Source: Acidimicrobiaceae bacterium
GTDB lineage: Bacteria; Actinomycetota; Acidimicrobiia; Acidimicrobiales; UBA8592
NCBI GenBank assembly: GCA_024641655.1
Contig: JAHECR010000018.1
Location: 1 to 64,000 of the forward strand
DNA length: 64,000 nt
Direction: 5' to 3'
Below, one piece after another: positions 55,355 to 63,390 of the stretch. Position numbers and translations under genes: made by a program. Positions within the stretch are counted from its first letter, which is position 1; each line of letters opens with the position of its first letter. The notes below the pieces were generated by a model. It searched no databases, was not told the origin of the DNA, and worked only from the letters and a program-made list of their open reading frames with translations.

Positions 55355-56116
55355 TCAGCTCCGCGTGAAGTTCGGTCGGCGCCGCGCCGCGTCGGCCGCG
55401 ACGCCTTCACTCCAGTCGGCGGTCGCGCGCAGGCGGTCCTGCTCGGCCTTCTCGCGGACCACGGCGTTCGCGATGCGATCGGCGAGGCCTTGTCGCAACG
55501 TCTCGCGGATCGACTCGACGGCGAGCGGTGCCGAGGTCGCGATCTCCGCGGCGTACGCGTGTGCGGTGAACCGGAGGTCGTCGAGGGCCACGAGCTGGTC
55601 GGCGAGGCCGAGGAGCACTGCTTCGTCGCCGTTGACCCGTCGGCCGGTGAAGAGGAGGTCCCGGGCCGCTTGTTGGCCGATGAGGTCCGGCAGCGTGACC
55701 GAGAGCCCGAAGCCCTGATGGAACCCGAGTCTGGCGAAGTTCGCCGCGAACCGGGCCTCGGGTGCGGCGATGCGGAAGTCGGCGGCGAGGGCGAGACCGA
55801 GCCCGCCGCCCACCGCGGCGCCCTGCACCGCAGCCACGATCGGCTTGCGGCAGCGGAAGATCCTGACCGCGCTCTGATAGAGCGCGGCGACATCGCTCGG
55901 GCCGTCAGCGCCGCCGTAGTCGGCGCCGGCGCAGAAGTGCTTTCCCTGCGAGCACAACATCGAGACGCGCACCGAGTCGTCCTCATCGAGGGTTTCGAGC
56001 GTCACCGCCAGCCCCTCGACGAGCGCGTTGTCGAAGAAGTTGTTCGGCGGCCGTCGGATCTCGACCTCGGCGACGTGGTCGTCGCCGAGGGTGACGGCGA
56101 TGTCGGTGGTGTCCAT
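55355..56116 (-). CDS. Enoyl-CoA hydratase/isomerase family protein
   Basis: 253-residue crotonase. The CoA oxyanion motifs HFCAGADYGG and AVQGAAVGGGLGLALAADFRIA are present; the Glu pair typical of hydratases is not clearly seen in the second region (RLGFHQGFGLSVTLPDLIG), so it may be an isomerase or other crotonase. A GGGGGA RBS precedes ATG 56116, and a TAGACT -10 box lies at 56144-56149 on this strand. Confidence 0.9.
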   Translation of the reverse strand: MDTTDIAVTLGDDHVAEVEIRRPPNNFFDNALVEGLAVTLETLDEDDSVRVSMLCSQGKHFCAGADYGGADGPSDVAALYQSAVRIFRCRKPIVAAVQGAAVGGGLGLALAADFRIAAPEARFAANFARLGFHQGFGLSVTLPDLIGQQAARDLLFTGRRVNGDEAVLLGLADQLVALDDLRFTAHAYAAEIATSAPLAVESIRETLRQGLADRIANAVVREKAEQDRLRATADWSEGVAADAARRRPNFTRS

Positions 56117-56143
56117 GGGTAGTCCCCCGTTGTCGGTGCCAGG

Positions 56144-56149
56144 AGTCTA
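56144..56149 (-). promoter_or_regulatory. -10 box (TAGACT) of the enoyl-CoA hydratase gene
   Basis: On the minus strand TAGACT, followed after ~22 nt by the GGGGGA ribosome binding site: a short-leader promoter, unlike its leaderless neighbours. Confidence 0.4.
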
Positions 56150-56228
56150 GGAGTACCGACCTCGCACCGCCGAGGTCGCCCGGCGCCGCGGTGCAGCGCG
56201 TCGTCTACAGGTCGTCGGCGTCACCCCC

Positions 56229-56234
56229 TAGGCT
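56229..56234 (+). promoter_or_regulatory. -10 box (TAGGCT) of the DUF2277 gene, leaderless
   Basis: TAGGCT, 6 nt, ATG 56241. Confidence 0.5.
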
Positions 56235-56240
56235 CGCGGC

Positions 56241-56489
56241 ATGTGCCGTAACATCACCCCCCTGCGCGGGCTCGAACCTCACGCAACCGTCGAGGAGATC
56301 GAGGCCGCGGCCTTGCAGTACGTGCGCAAGGTCGGTGGCATCGGCACCGTCAGCGCCGCCACGGCTCCTGCGGTTGCGGTTGCCGTCGCCTCGATCGCTG
56401 CAGCGACGACCGAGCTGCTCGCATCGTTGCCCGAACGCAAGGTGCCACCCAAGACCGTGCCGCCCCTGCGGCGCCGTCGCGTGGGTTGA
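56241..56489 (+). CDS. DUF2277 family small protein
   Basis: 82 residues: MCRNITPLRGLEPHATVEEIEAAALQYVRKVGGIGTVSA matches the small DUF2277 family (CRNI...F.P.AT..EI..AA.Q.VRK..G). The N-terminal Cys-Arg-Asn is the conserved hallmark and the end is basic (PPLRRRRV). Function unknown; the family is widespread in actinobacteria and proteobacteria. Convergent with the CoA transferase gene, 15 nt away. Confidence 0.85.
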   Translation: MCRNITPLRGLEPHATVEEIEAAALQYVRKVGGIGTVSAATAPAVAVAVASIAAATTELLASLPERKVPPKTVPPLRRRRVG

Positions 56490-56504
56490 GCCTCGCCGGA
56501 ACGC

Positions 56505-57716
56505 TCAGGCGATCACACCGGCGTCGTGGAGTGCAGCGAGCTCGTGATCATCGAGCCCCAGCAGCTCGTGGAGCACCTCGTCGGTGTGCTGGCCGAGGGT
56601 GGGTGCCGGCCTCACGTCGTCGCGCGGGAGCGCACCGAATTCGAGGGGTGAACCGGGCGTGAGGTAGCGGCCCACGCCCGGCTGGTCGACCTCCGCGAAC
56701 ATCGGGTTCGCCGTCGACACCCGGGGGTCGTCGTTCACGAGCTGGAGGAAGGTCTGGTAGGGCCCCCAACACACCCCGTGGGTGTCCCAGGCGGCACGAA
56801 CTTCTGCCAAGGAGCGCGCCGCGCACCAGGCCTCGATGTGGGGGTGGATCTGATTCCGCAGCGCGAAGCGGTGGCCCTCGCTGCGATCGAGGTCGAGTCC
56901 CGACGCCGCGGCGAGCGCCGACATATCGGCTTCGATCCCGCAGGCTTCTATGAGCGCACGCCACTGGTTGGGACTGATCGCCACTGCGATCACGGTTCGG
57001 CCGTCCGCCGTCGAGTAGTCGCGGCCCAGCGCGCCGTAGAGCTCGTTTCCGAGCCGCTCCCGCTCGGTACCGAGGATCTGCGCCTCGGCGACGTGGCCGA
57101 GTGCAGCGACGGCGGCGAGGGCCACGTCGCTGAGCGCGAGCCGCACCAGCTGACCCTCGCCGGTGCGGGTTCGATGACGGTCGGCTGCCAGGAGGCCGAC
57201 CGCGGCGGCCTGACCACACGCGAGGTCCCACCCCGGCATCACATGGTTGATGACCCCTTCGAAGCCGACGGGTCCGGTCGCACTGGGGTAGCCCACGGCC
57301 GCGTTCACCGTGTAGTCGAGGGCGGTCGTCCCGTCATGGTTTCCGACGATGTTGACCATCACGAGGTCACGCCGGCGGGCCTGCAGCCGTTCGTAGTCGA
57401 GCCAGCCGACGGCAGGGAAGTTGGTGAGGAACAGCCCGCCCTCCTCGCCGGGCGCCGAGATGAGGCCGGTGAGGAGGTCTCGTCCCTGCTCGGACCGCAC
57501 GTCGACCTGGACCGAGCGCTTCCCCTTGTTGAGCCCGGCCCAGTACAGCGAGACGCCCTCGGGAGTGATCGGCCAACGGTGGTGGTCGATCCCGCCCCCG
57601 ATGGTGTCGAAGCGGATGACGTCGGCCCCGAGCTGGGCAAGGGTCATCCCGCCCGAGGGCGCAGCGACGAAGGCCGACCCTTCGATGACCCGCATGCCTG
57701 CGAGGGGGCCGGTCAT
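56505..57716 (-). CDS. CaiB/BaiF family CoA transferase (family III)
   Basis: 403 residues. MTGPLAGMRVIEGSAFVAAPSGGMTLAQLGADVIRFD is the N-terminal Rossmann part; YWAGLNKGKRSVQVDVRSEQGRDLL follows. Family III enzymes use an Asp to form an aspartyl-CoA intermediate; here MPGWDLACGQAAAVGLLAADRHRTRTGEGQ contains Asp residues in that area. Transfers CoA between carboxylic acids. The start overlaps the peptidase stop by 4 nt (ATGA), so the two are co-translated. Confidence 0.92.
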   Translation of the reverse strand: MTGPLAGMRVIEGSAFVAAPSGGMTLAQLGADVIRFDTIGGGIDHHRWPITPEGVSLYWAGLNKGKRSVQVDVRSEQGRDLLTGLISAPGEEGGLFLTNFPAVGWLDYERLQARRRDLVMVNIVGNHDGTTALDYTVNAAVGYPSATGPVGFEGVINHVMPGWDLACGQAAAVGLLAADRHRTRTGEGQLVRLALSDVALAAVAALGHVAEAQILGTERERLGNELYGALGRDYSTADGRTVIAVAISPNQWRALIEACGIEADMSALAAASGLDLDRSEGHRFALRNQIHPHIEAWCAARSLAEVRAAWDTHGVCWGPYQTFLQLVNDDPRVSTANPMFAEVDQPGVGRYLTPGSPLEFGALPRDDVRPAPTLGQHTDEVLHELLGLDDHELAALHDAGVIA

Positions 57717-59809
57717 CGGTCAGGGTTGCCGCCGAGGCCGAGGACCTCGCGGAGGAACGCAAGCTGGAAGAGGAGCAGGTTCTCCGCGACGACTTCCTGC
57801 GGCGTCATGTGGGTGACGCCCGACAAGGGGAGGACCCGATGCGGGCGCCCGGCCTCGAGCAGCGAACGCGAGAGCCGGAGCGTGTGCGCGGCCACCACAT
57901 TGTCGTCGGCCAGGCCATGGATGAGCAGCAACGGGCGCGTGAGCTCGTCGGCTTCGCCGGTGAGGTCGGTGCGCTCGTAGTGCTCCGGGTACACGTCGGG
58001 ATGACCCAGGTAGCGCTCGGTGTAGTGGGTGTCGTAGAGCCGCCAGTCGGTCACCGGAGCGCCGGCGACCGCGGCATGGAAGACATCGGGGCGTCGCAGG
58101 ACGGCGAGGGCGGCGAGGTAGCCGCCGAAGGACCACCCCCGAATCGCGACCCGGCCCAGATCCATGCCCGGGTACTCGTGGGCGACGGCGTGCAGGGCCG
58201 CGACCTGGTCGTCGAGCACCGGCGTGGCGAGGTCGCCCCACACCTCTCGCTCGAACGCAGGCCCTCGCCCGGGTGTCCCGCGCCCGTCGATGATCACGAC
58301 GGCGAAGCCCTGGTCGGCGAACCACTGGGACGCGCCGTAGGCGCTGCGAGCGTGGACGACCCGTTGCGCGTGGGGGCCGCCGTAGGGGTCGAGCAGCACG
58401 GGCAGGGGGGTGTCGCGCTCGGCGCCTCTGGGCAAGAGGACCGCGGTGTTGAGTGCTCGGTCGCTGCAGCGATGGAACCGGGCGCGTACGGTCACGAGCG
58501 GACTCTCGGCGAGGTTGTCGATCGCGCCCACCTCGACGCCCGAGCGGATGACGCGGACCGAGGTTCCGTCGTGGTCCATGCCTGCGGAGGTGACCAGGGC
58601 GACCTCGCCGGAGACCTCGCTGTCGTGGATCCCCGCGTCGTGGGTGAGTCGCGTCGTCGTCCCGTCGAGCGCGACATGCACGAGGTGCTGCTCGGTCGCG
58701 GCCTCGTCGAAGGACACCACCGCCACGATGCCGTCCTCGTCGGCCTGCACGACCCTGCGGACCTGGAGGTCGTCGCCGCTGATCGGCTTGCCATCGAGGA
58801 CGAGTCGCCGTGCCGCGCCGCGATCCTCGATGGTGAGGAGCCGCTGACCGATCCACTGGGCCGCCCCGGCGACGACGTCGACCCACACCTCGTCACTCCA
58901 GCGGTAGCGTTCCGCGACCGCACCATCGGACGCGACCTCGAGGACCGCCATCGTGCGTTGATCCCGGCTCTCGACGAGCAAGGTCGGTGCCGCTCGCGGC
59001 GCCCAGCTGGCATCGACGAGGTATTCCCAGGTGCCCCCGTGTGACCAGTCGATGTCGACGACCGAACCGTCCAGTCCGTGGAACGCGAGATGGACCCGTG
59101 CGTTCTCGGTGCCCGCTGCGGGGTAGCGGTGCGTGGTGGCCGGTGTCGCGGGTTCGATGGGCGAGGCGATGTGCCACTCGAGGACGTGGGAGCTGTCGAC
59201 GCGGCTCACCAGGAGGGAGGCACCGTCGGGTGCCCACCAATACCCCCGGCCGCGGCGCATCTCCTCGGCAGCGATGAACTCGGCCAGCCCGTAGGTCGTG
59301 GTCGGTCCGTCCGCGATCGCGAGGGAGCGGTCGCCACGGGTGAGGTCGGTCAGGTGCAGCGATCCAGCGGCGACATAGGCCACCGTGGTGCCCGACGGAT
59401 CGGGCCGGGGGTCGAATGCACCGGCCTGCGATGGCAGCCCGGCGGTCTCGCCGCGGAGCAGGTCGGTTCGGTACAGGCGTCCACCGAGCGAGAACACCGC
59501 GACGGTCACCGCGGCATCGGTCGCATAGGCCACGATGCCGCCACCGGCTTCACGCGCCCGTTCGCGCCGGGCGCGTTCCTCGGCCGGCAACGTCTCGTCG
59601 TCGTCGCCCAGGAGCTCGTGGGGGTCGGCGACCATGCGGACGGCGCCGCTTTCGACCTCGTGGACCCACAGCCGATTGACCGGGTCGTCGCCGGCGGTCG
59701 ATCTGAGGAAGACCACCCGACTCTCGTCGGGTGCGACCCGGAACGCTCGCGGCGCGCCCAGGGTGAAGCGCCGGGTGCGGGCCTGTTGGCGGGGGAACGT
59801 GTCGGTCAT
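57713..59809 (-). CDS. S9 family serine peptidase (dipeptidyl-peptidase IV type)
   Basis: 698 residues: an N-terminal ~400-residue beta-propeller-type region and a C-terminal alpha/beta-hydrolase domain. The catalytic Ser is in IRGWSFGGYLAALAVLRRP (GWSxGGY), the Asp in LLLIHGLADDNV and the His in SGVTHMTPQEV. LDPYGGPHAQRVV and FAVVIIDGRGTPGRGPAFER are S9 signatures. No signal peptide, so cytoplasmic. The glutamate pair of DPP-IV is plausibly FIAAEEMRRGRGYWW. Cleaves X-Pro or X-Ala dipeptides if true DPP-IV. Confidence 0.92.
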   Translation of the reverse strand: MTDTFPRQQARTRRFTLGAPRAFRVAPDESRVVFLRSTAGDDPVNRLWVHEVESGAVRMVADPHELLGDDDETLPAEERARRERAREAGGGIVAYATDAAVTVAVFSLGGRLYRTDLLRGETAGLPSQAGAFDPRPDPSGTTVAYVAAGSLHLTDLTRGDRSLAIADGPTTTYGLAEFIAAEEMRRGRGYWWAPDGASLLVSRVDSSHVLEWHIASPIEPATPATTHRYPAAGTENARVHLAFHGLDGSVVDIDWSHGGTWEYLVDASWAPRAAPTLLVESRDQRTMAVLEVASDGAVAERYRWSDEVWVDVVAGAAQWIGQRLLTIEDRGAARRLVLDGKPISGDDLQVRRVVQADEDGIVAVVSFDEAATEQHLVHVALDGTTTRLTHDAGIHDSEVSGEVALVTSAGMDHDGTSVRVIRSGVEVGAIDNLAESPLVTVRARFHRCSDRALNTAVLLPRGAERDTPLPVLLDPYGGPHAQRVVHARSAYGASQWFADQGFAVVIIDGRGTPGRGPAFEREVWGDLATPVLDDQVAALHAVAHEYPGMDLGRVAIRGWSFGGYLAALAVLRRPDVFHAAVAGAPVTDWRLYDTHYTERYLGHPDVYPEHYERTDLTGEADELTRPLLLIHGLADDNVVAAHTLRLSRSLLEAGRPHRVLPLSGVTHMTPQEVVAENLLLFQLAFLREVLGLGGNPDR

Positions 59810-59851
59810 GATGGTGAGAGCCGCTGCGATGGGGGCGAGGCGTCCACCGGG

Positions 59852-60886
59852 TCAGAGGTCTCCATAGCGCTGACGAGCTCCCTCGAGCAGCCCGTCGACC
59901 CTTGCTTCGAAGCCGGCCATCTCGTCGCCGATGTCCTTGCCGCCCATGGCCCCGGCGACGAAGCGCACCCGCACGCCTTCGATGATCGCGGCCAGGCGCC
60001 AGAACTGGAAGGCGAGGTAGTAGGGGAGGTCGGACAGGTCGCGCGAGCTCGACGCGGCGTAACGCTCGATGACCTCGGCCTCGGTGAGGTGGCCCGGCGC
60101 CAGCGTCGGTACGTCGCGGAGGTTCTCATCGGCGCTGTCGGGGTCGCCCCACCAGACGACGAGGCCACCGAGGTCGGCCAGCACGTCGCCGAGGGTGCAG
60201 AGCTCCCAGTCGAGGACCGCGGCGACAGTGTTGTCCGGGCCGATCATGCAGTTGTCGAGGCGGTAGTCGCCGTGCACGATGCCCGCCCCCTGCTGCACAG
60301 GGATACGGGCTTCGAGTTTGCCGTGCAGCTCGGTGAAGAGGGGCAGCGTACGATCGGATCCCTCGTCGACTTGACGCTTCCACCGCCGCAGCTGGCGGGC
60401 GATGTAGTCCTCCTTCTTGCCGAGATCTCCGAGGCCGACCGCGTCGGGGTCGAGGCCGTGGAGCGTGCCGAGCACATCGACGAGCGACTCGCCCTGGGTG
60501 CGGCGCTGCTCGGGCGTGAAAGGCTCGGCATCCGCGAGGGTCTTGATGATGTGACCCTCGACGAAGGCCATGACGTAGAACGGAGCGCCGTTGACGGCGT
60601 CGTCGGAACAGTGCCCAACGAGGCCCGGGACGGGTACACCGCTGCCCTGGAGGGCGGCGATGATGCGATGTTCGCGGCCCATGTCGTGGGCCGAGGCCAG
60701 CACATGTCCGAGTGGTGGCCGGCGCAACACCCATTTGCGGCCGGCCTGGTCGTTGACGACATAGGTGAGGTTCGACCGGCCGTGGACCACCAGGTCGAAG
60801 TCGAGCGGACCCTCGAGGTCCACGCGCTCACGCAGCCACGCGGTGACCCGGGGTACCTCGATGCCGATCACGTCTTCGGTTGCCAT
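59852..60886 (-). CDS. Phosphotransferase (APH/ACAD10-like) family protein
   Basis: 344-residue kinase-like protein. LEGPLDFDLVVHGRSNLTYVVNDQAGRKWVLRRPPLGHVLASAHDMGREH is the glycine/lysine-type ATP site; the catalytic loop is VHGDYRLDNCMI (HGDxxxxN) and the DFG-equivalent is AVLDWELCTLGD. This matches the actinobacterial ACAD10/11-N-terminal-like kinases that phosphorylate 4-hydroxyacyl-CoAs. A catabolic link to the acyl-CoA genes nearby is inference. Confidence 0.88.
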   Translation of the reverse strand: MATEDVIGIEVPRVTAWLRERVDLEGPLDFDLVVHGRSNLTYVVNDQAGRKWVLRRPPLGHVLASAHDMGREHRIIAALQGSGVPVPGLVGHCSDDAVNGAPFYVMAFVEGHIIKTLADAEPFTPEQRRTQGESLVDVLGTLHGLDPDAVGLGDLGKKEDYIARQLRRWKRQVDEGSDRTLPLFTELHGKLEARIPVQQGAGIVHGDYRLDNCMIGPDNTVAAVLDWELCTLGDVLADLGGLVVWWGDPDSADENLRDVPTLAPGHLTEAEVIERYAASSSRDLSDLPYYLAFQFWRLAAIIEGVRVRFVAGAMGGKDIGDEMAGFEARVDGLLEGARQRYGDL

Positions 60887-60892
60887 CGCCGC

Positions 60893-60898
60893 ACCCTA
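60893..60898 (-). promoter_or_regulatory. -10 box (TAGGGT) of the phosphotransferase gene, leaderless
   Basis: On the minus strand TAGGGT, 6 nt, ATG 60886. Confidence 0.5.
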
Positions 60899-60961
60899 CT
60901 CAGCGGGACGGTGTCGGGGCGACACTCGGTGGGAGGGTCTCAGGTGAAGACGCGCGACGAC

Positions 60962-61780
60962 TCAGGCTTCGGCGACGAAGTCGATGAGGCGCTCCACGGC
61001 CGTGATGAGCGGAGTCTCGAGATCCTTGTAGGTTTCGACTCTTCCCAGGAGCTTCTTCCAGAACAGGCCCGGGTTGTCACGGCTGCCGATTGCCGCGAGC
61101 ACCCCTTCCTTCCACGGGGTGCCCATCGCGACCTCGGGCCACATCTCGATGCCCGCGACCGAAGGGCGGATCGCTTGCCAGACGTCGATGTAGGGGTGCC
61201 CGCACACGAGCACGTCGGGGTCCCCGATCGACGCGGCGAGGCGCTGTTCCTTGGTGCCCTCGACCAGGTGGTCGAGCAGCACGCCGAGGCGTCGACGAGG
61301 GCCTGGCTGGAACCGTCTGACGAGGACCGCCAGGTCGTCGGCGCCGTCCATTTGTTCGACGACGATGCCTTCGACACGAAGGTCGTCACCCCACACCTTC
61401 TCGATCAGCTCCGCGTCGTGGATGCCCTCGACATAGATACGACTGGCGCGCGCCACCCGCGCCGGCACGGCACCGGCGTCGATGGAGCCCGAGGCGGTGA
61501 ACCGCATCTCGGCGGGCCCGGCCTCGGCGACGAGCTTGCGCAGCGCTACCGGTCGCCCTTCGAGTGCAAACGCTCCGTCCTGGGGCCGGAACGCGTGGTC
61601 CTTGCCCGACTGGTCCCGCAGCAGGATCTGTTGCCCCTCCACGTAGCGCACAACCGCTCCGGTCGTGGCCGTGGCCCGGTGGGTCAGGACCATGCCGACG
61701 GTGACGTTGCACGGTGTGGCCGTGGCCCCACGTTGTCGGTTGGCGTCGACGTCGAGCGGCCCCGACAAGATCCCGTCCAT
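60962..61780 (-). CDS. DUF3097 family protein
   Basis: 272 residues. An N-terminal barrel-like part (GMVLTHRATATTGAVVRYVEGQQILLRDQSGKDHAF) is followed by RIYVEGIHDAELIEKVWGDDLRVEGIVVEQMDGADDL, which has the look of a TOPRIM-type nucleotidyl fold (E...D...D). WPEVAMGTPWKEGVLAAIG and WKKLLGRVETYKDLE complete the conserved family. It is found in actinobacteria and its activity is not known; a nuclease or primase-like role is only a guess. Confidence 0.85.
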   Translation of the reverse strand: MDGILSGPLDVDANRQRGATATPCNVTVGMVLTHRATATTGAVVRYVEGQQILLRDQSGKDHAFRPQDGAFALEGRPVALRKLVAEAGPAEMRFTASGSIDAGAVPARVARASRIYVEGIHDAELIEKVWGDDLRVEGIVVEQMDGADDLAVLVRRFQPGPRRRLGVLLDHLVEGTKEQRLAASIGDPDVLVCGHPYIDVWQAIRPSVAGIEMWPEVAMGTPWKEGVLAAIGSRDNPGLFWKKLLGRVETYKDLETPLITAVERLIDFVAEA

Positions 61781-61787
61781 CGCCGCG

Positions 61788-61793
61788 AGCCTA
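61788..61793 (-). promoter_or_regulatory. -10 box (TAGGCT) of the DUF3097 gene, leaderless
   Basis: On the minus strand TAGGCT, 7 nt, ATG 61780. It lies in the end of the upstream channel gene/gap. Confidence 0.45.
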
Positions 61794-62822
61794 CGAGACG
61801 CGGGAGCGGATCTCGGTCAGCTCCTCGTCGGTGCCCAAGACGATCAGGACATCGTTGGCCTCGCATCGGGTCGACGCTGGTGGGTGGTGCTCGAACGTTC
61901 CGTTCGACCGCCGGCGGGCGAGGACGGTGGTTCCGGCCAGGTCACAGTCAGCGAGGGGCCGTTGGGTGAGCGGTGAACCGTCGGGCACCCTGATCTCGCT
62001 GATCGACACGGCGAGCTCCCGGTCGTTCATGGTGATCGCGAGGAAATCGGTGACATGGGGTTGACTCACGAGCGCTGCCATGTGCGAGCCGCCGAGTCGA
62101 TGAGGGTTCACGACCCGATTGGCGCCGGCGCGGTACAACTTTGCCTCCGCCTCGGGGGCGTTTGCTCGGGCCACGATGAACAGTGCGGGGTTGGCCGCAC
62201 GTCCGCTGAGTGTGACGTAGACGTTTGCGGCGTCCGTGTCGAGCGCGACCACAAGGGCGCGGGCACGTTCGAGGCCCGCCTCCGCGAGGATCGAGTCCTC
62301 CGTCGCGTCGCCGAACACGCGTAGCTGCGTGTCGGGCATCTCGAGATGGTCGGAGCGGTCGATGACGACGACGTCGTCACCCTCGTCGCTGAGGGTGGTC
62401 ACGATCGCCTGCCCGACCTGGCCCCAGCCGGCCACGATGACGTGCCCTTCGAGCCCGTCGATGTCGCGTTCCATCCTTCGCCTCCAGAACTCTTGGGTGA
62501 GCCGCCCCTCGAGGAGGGTCTCGATGAGCACCCCGAGGGTGTACAACACTGCGCCGGCGCCGATCATGATCAACGCCATGGTGAAGATCTTGTAGCCGGC
62601 GTCGACCTCCTCGACGCCGCCGACCTCTCGGAACCCGACCGTCGAAACGGTGATCACCGTCTGATAGAGCGCATCGAGCGGCGACAGCCCGTGGACCATG
62701 TAGCCCGCTGTTCCGGCGAGGAGCACGCTGATGAGCACTACGGCCGCGATGCGCAGCCGACGCCACAGATCCGAAACCGGGTGGCGTCTCGTGTCCTCAC
62801 CTTGCAGGCCGATCATGGGCAC
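61791..62822 (-). CDS. Ion channel (Ion_trans_2) with TrkA-N/RCK domains, K+ channel-like
   Basis: 343 residues, GTG 62822 (ATG 62816 also possible). Two transmembrane helices (~25-45 and ~80-100) flank a pore helix and a filter LYQTVITVSTVGFREVGG: Thr61-Val62-Gly63-Phe64-Arg65 takes the place of TVGYG, with Arg65 in the position of the last Gly. The cytosolic TrkA-N domain has the Rossmann motif VAGWGQVGQAI (132-137) and a C-terminal RCK-C domain (~260-343). Likely a tetrameric ligand-gated channel; strict K+ selectivity is uncertain. Confidence 0.88.
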   Translation of the reverse strand: MPMIGLQGEDTRRHPVSDLWRRLRIAAVVLISVLLAGTAGYMVHGLSPLDALYQTVITVSTVGFREVGGVEEVDAGYKIFTMALIMIGAGAVLYTLGVLIETLLEGRLTQEFWRRRMERDIDGLEGHVIVAGWGQVGQAIVTTLSDEGDDVVVIDRSDHLEMPDTQLRVFGDATEDSILAEAGLERARALVVALDTDAANVYVTLSGRAANPALFIVARANAPEAEAKLYRAGANRVVNPHRLGGSHMAALVSQPHVTDFLAITMNDRELAVSISEIRVPDGSPLTQRPLADCDLAGTTVLARRRSNGTFEHHPPASTRCEANDVLIVLGTDEELTEIRSRVS

Positions 62823-62961
62823 CAGCGTGCCAGTTCAGCTGCCGACCCGCGGACATAGTGCCGACCCGTTCCCAGGACCCCGGGCCGGCGATCGCCGAGG
62901 TCGAGCGGAGGTGCGCGCCCGCCCGATACGCGCGGTGGCGCATTCACGGGCCGGAACCGGC

Positions 62962-62967
62962 TACTCT
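62962..62967 (+). promoter_or_regulatory. -10 box (TACTCT) before the small TM protein gene
   Basis: TACTCT in the divergent gap between the channel gene and the 63039 gene. It leaves a leader of ~65 nt to ATG 63039. Confidence 0.35.
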
Positions 62968-63038
62968 GGGCCACGGCTTGCGAGCGGGGTCTGGGCACGA
63001 TCGTGTCCTCGATCGTCGACGATTCCAAGGCAGGCCTC

Positions 63039-63374
63039 ATGCGACGCAACATGACCTACGGGCTGCTCGTGCTCTTCATGTTGTTCCTGATCACGGCGAA
63101 CCCGCAGGGGACCGGCACGAACGGCCGCGAGTTCATCACCTGGTTGTCGAGCGGATGGGACGATACGCGCGCCTTCGTGAGCTCTCTGCTCGGTGAGGCC
63201 GACACCCCGGTCACCGACGAGTTCGGTGAGGTGGTCATCCCTACCGTGCCGCCTGTGGGCAGCACCACTGTCAATCCGACCCCTACGCCTCTGCCCACCG
63301 CGATCCCGACCGCGCCGGCACTGGCGCCTCCGGCTGACCCCGGTGCGGAATCCGAGCTCGGTACGATCGAGTGA
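63039..63374 (+). CDS. Small membrane-anchored protein with Pro/Thr-rich tail
   Basis: 111 residues from ATG 63039 (MRRNMTYGLLVLFMLFLITANP), preferred because AAGGCAGG lies just upstream; GTG 63003 would add 12 residues. One N-terminal membrane anchor (~8-18) with a basic lead, then a short polar helix (FITWLSSGWDDTRAFVSSLLGE) and a Thr/Pro-rich end (NPTPTPLPTAIPTAPALAPP). No family recognised; a cell-wall-spanning or scaffold role is possible. Confidence 0.6.
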   Translation: MRRNMTYGLLVLFMLFLITANPQGTGTNGREFITWLSSGWDDTRAFVSSLLGEADTPVTDEFGEVVIPTVPPVGSTTVNPTPTPLPTAIPTAPALAPPADPGAESELGTIE

Positions 63375-63390
63375 CACCGAGGCGCGACCG

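Noticed and set aside
59078-61969. 963-codon plus-strand open frame
   Set aside because: It runs antisense across the S9 peptidase, phosphotransferase and DUF3097 genes, which carry clear motifs; long shadow frames are expected at this GC content.
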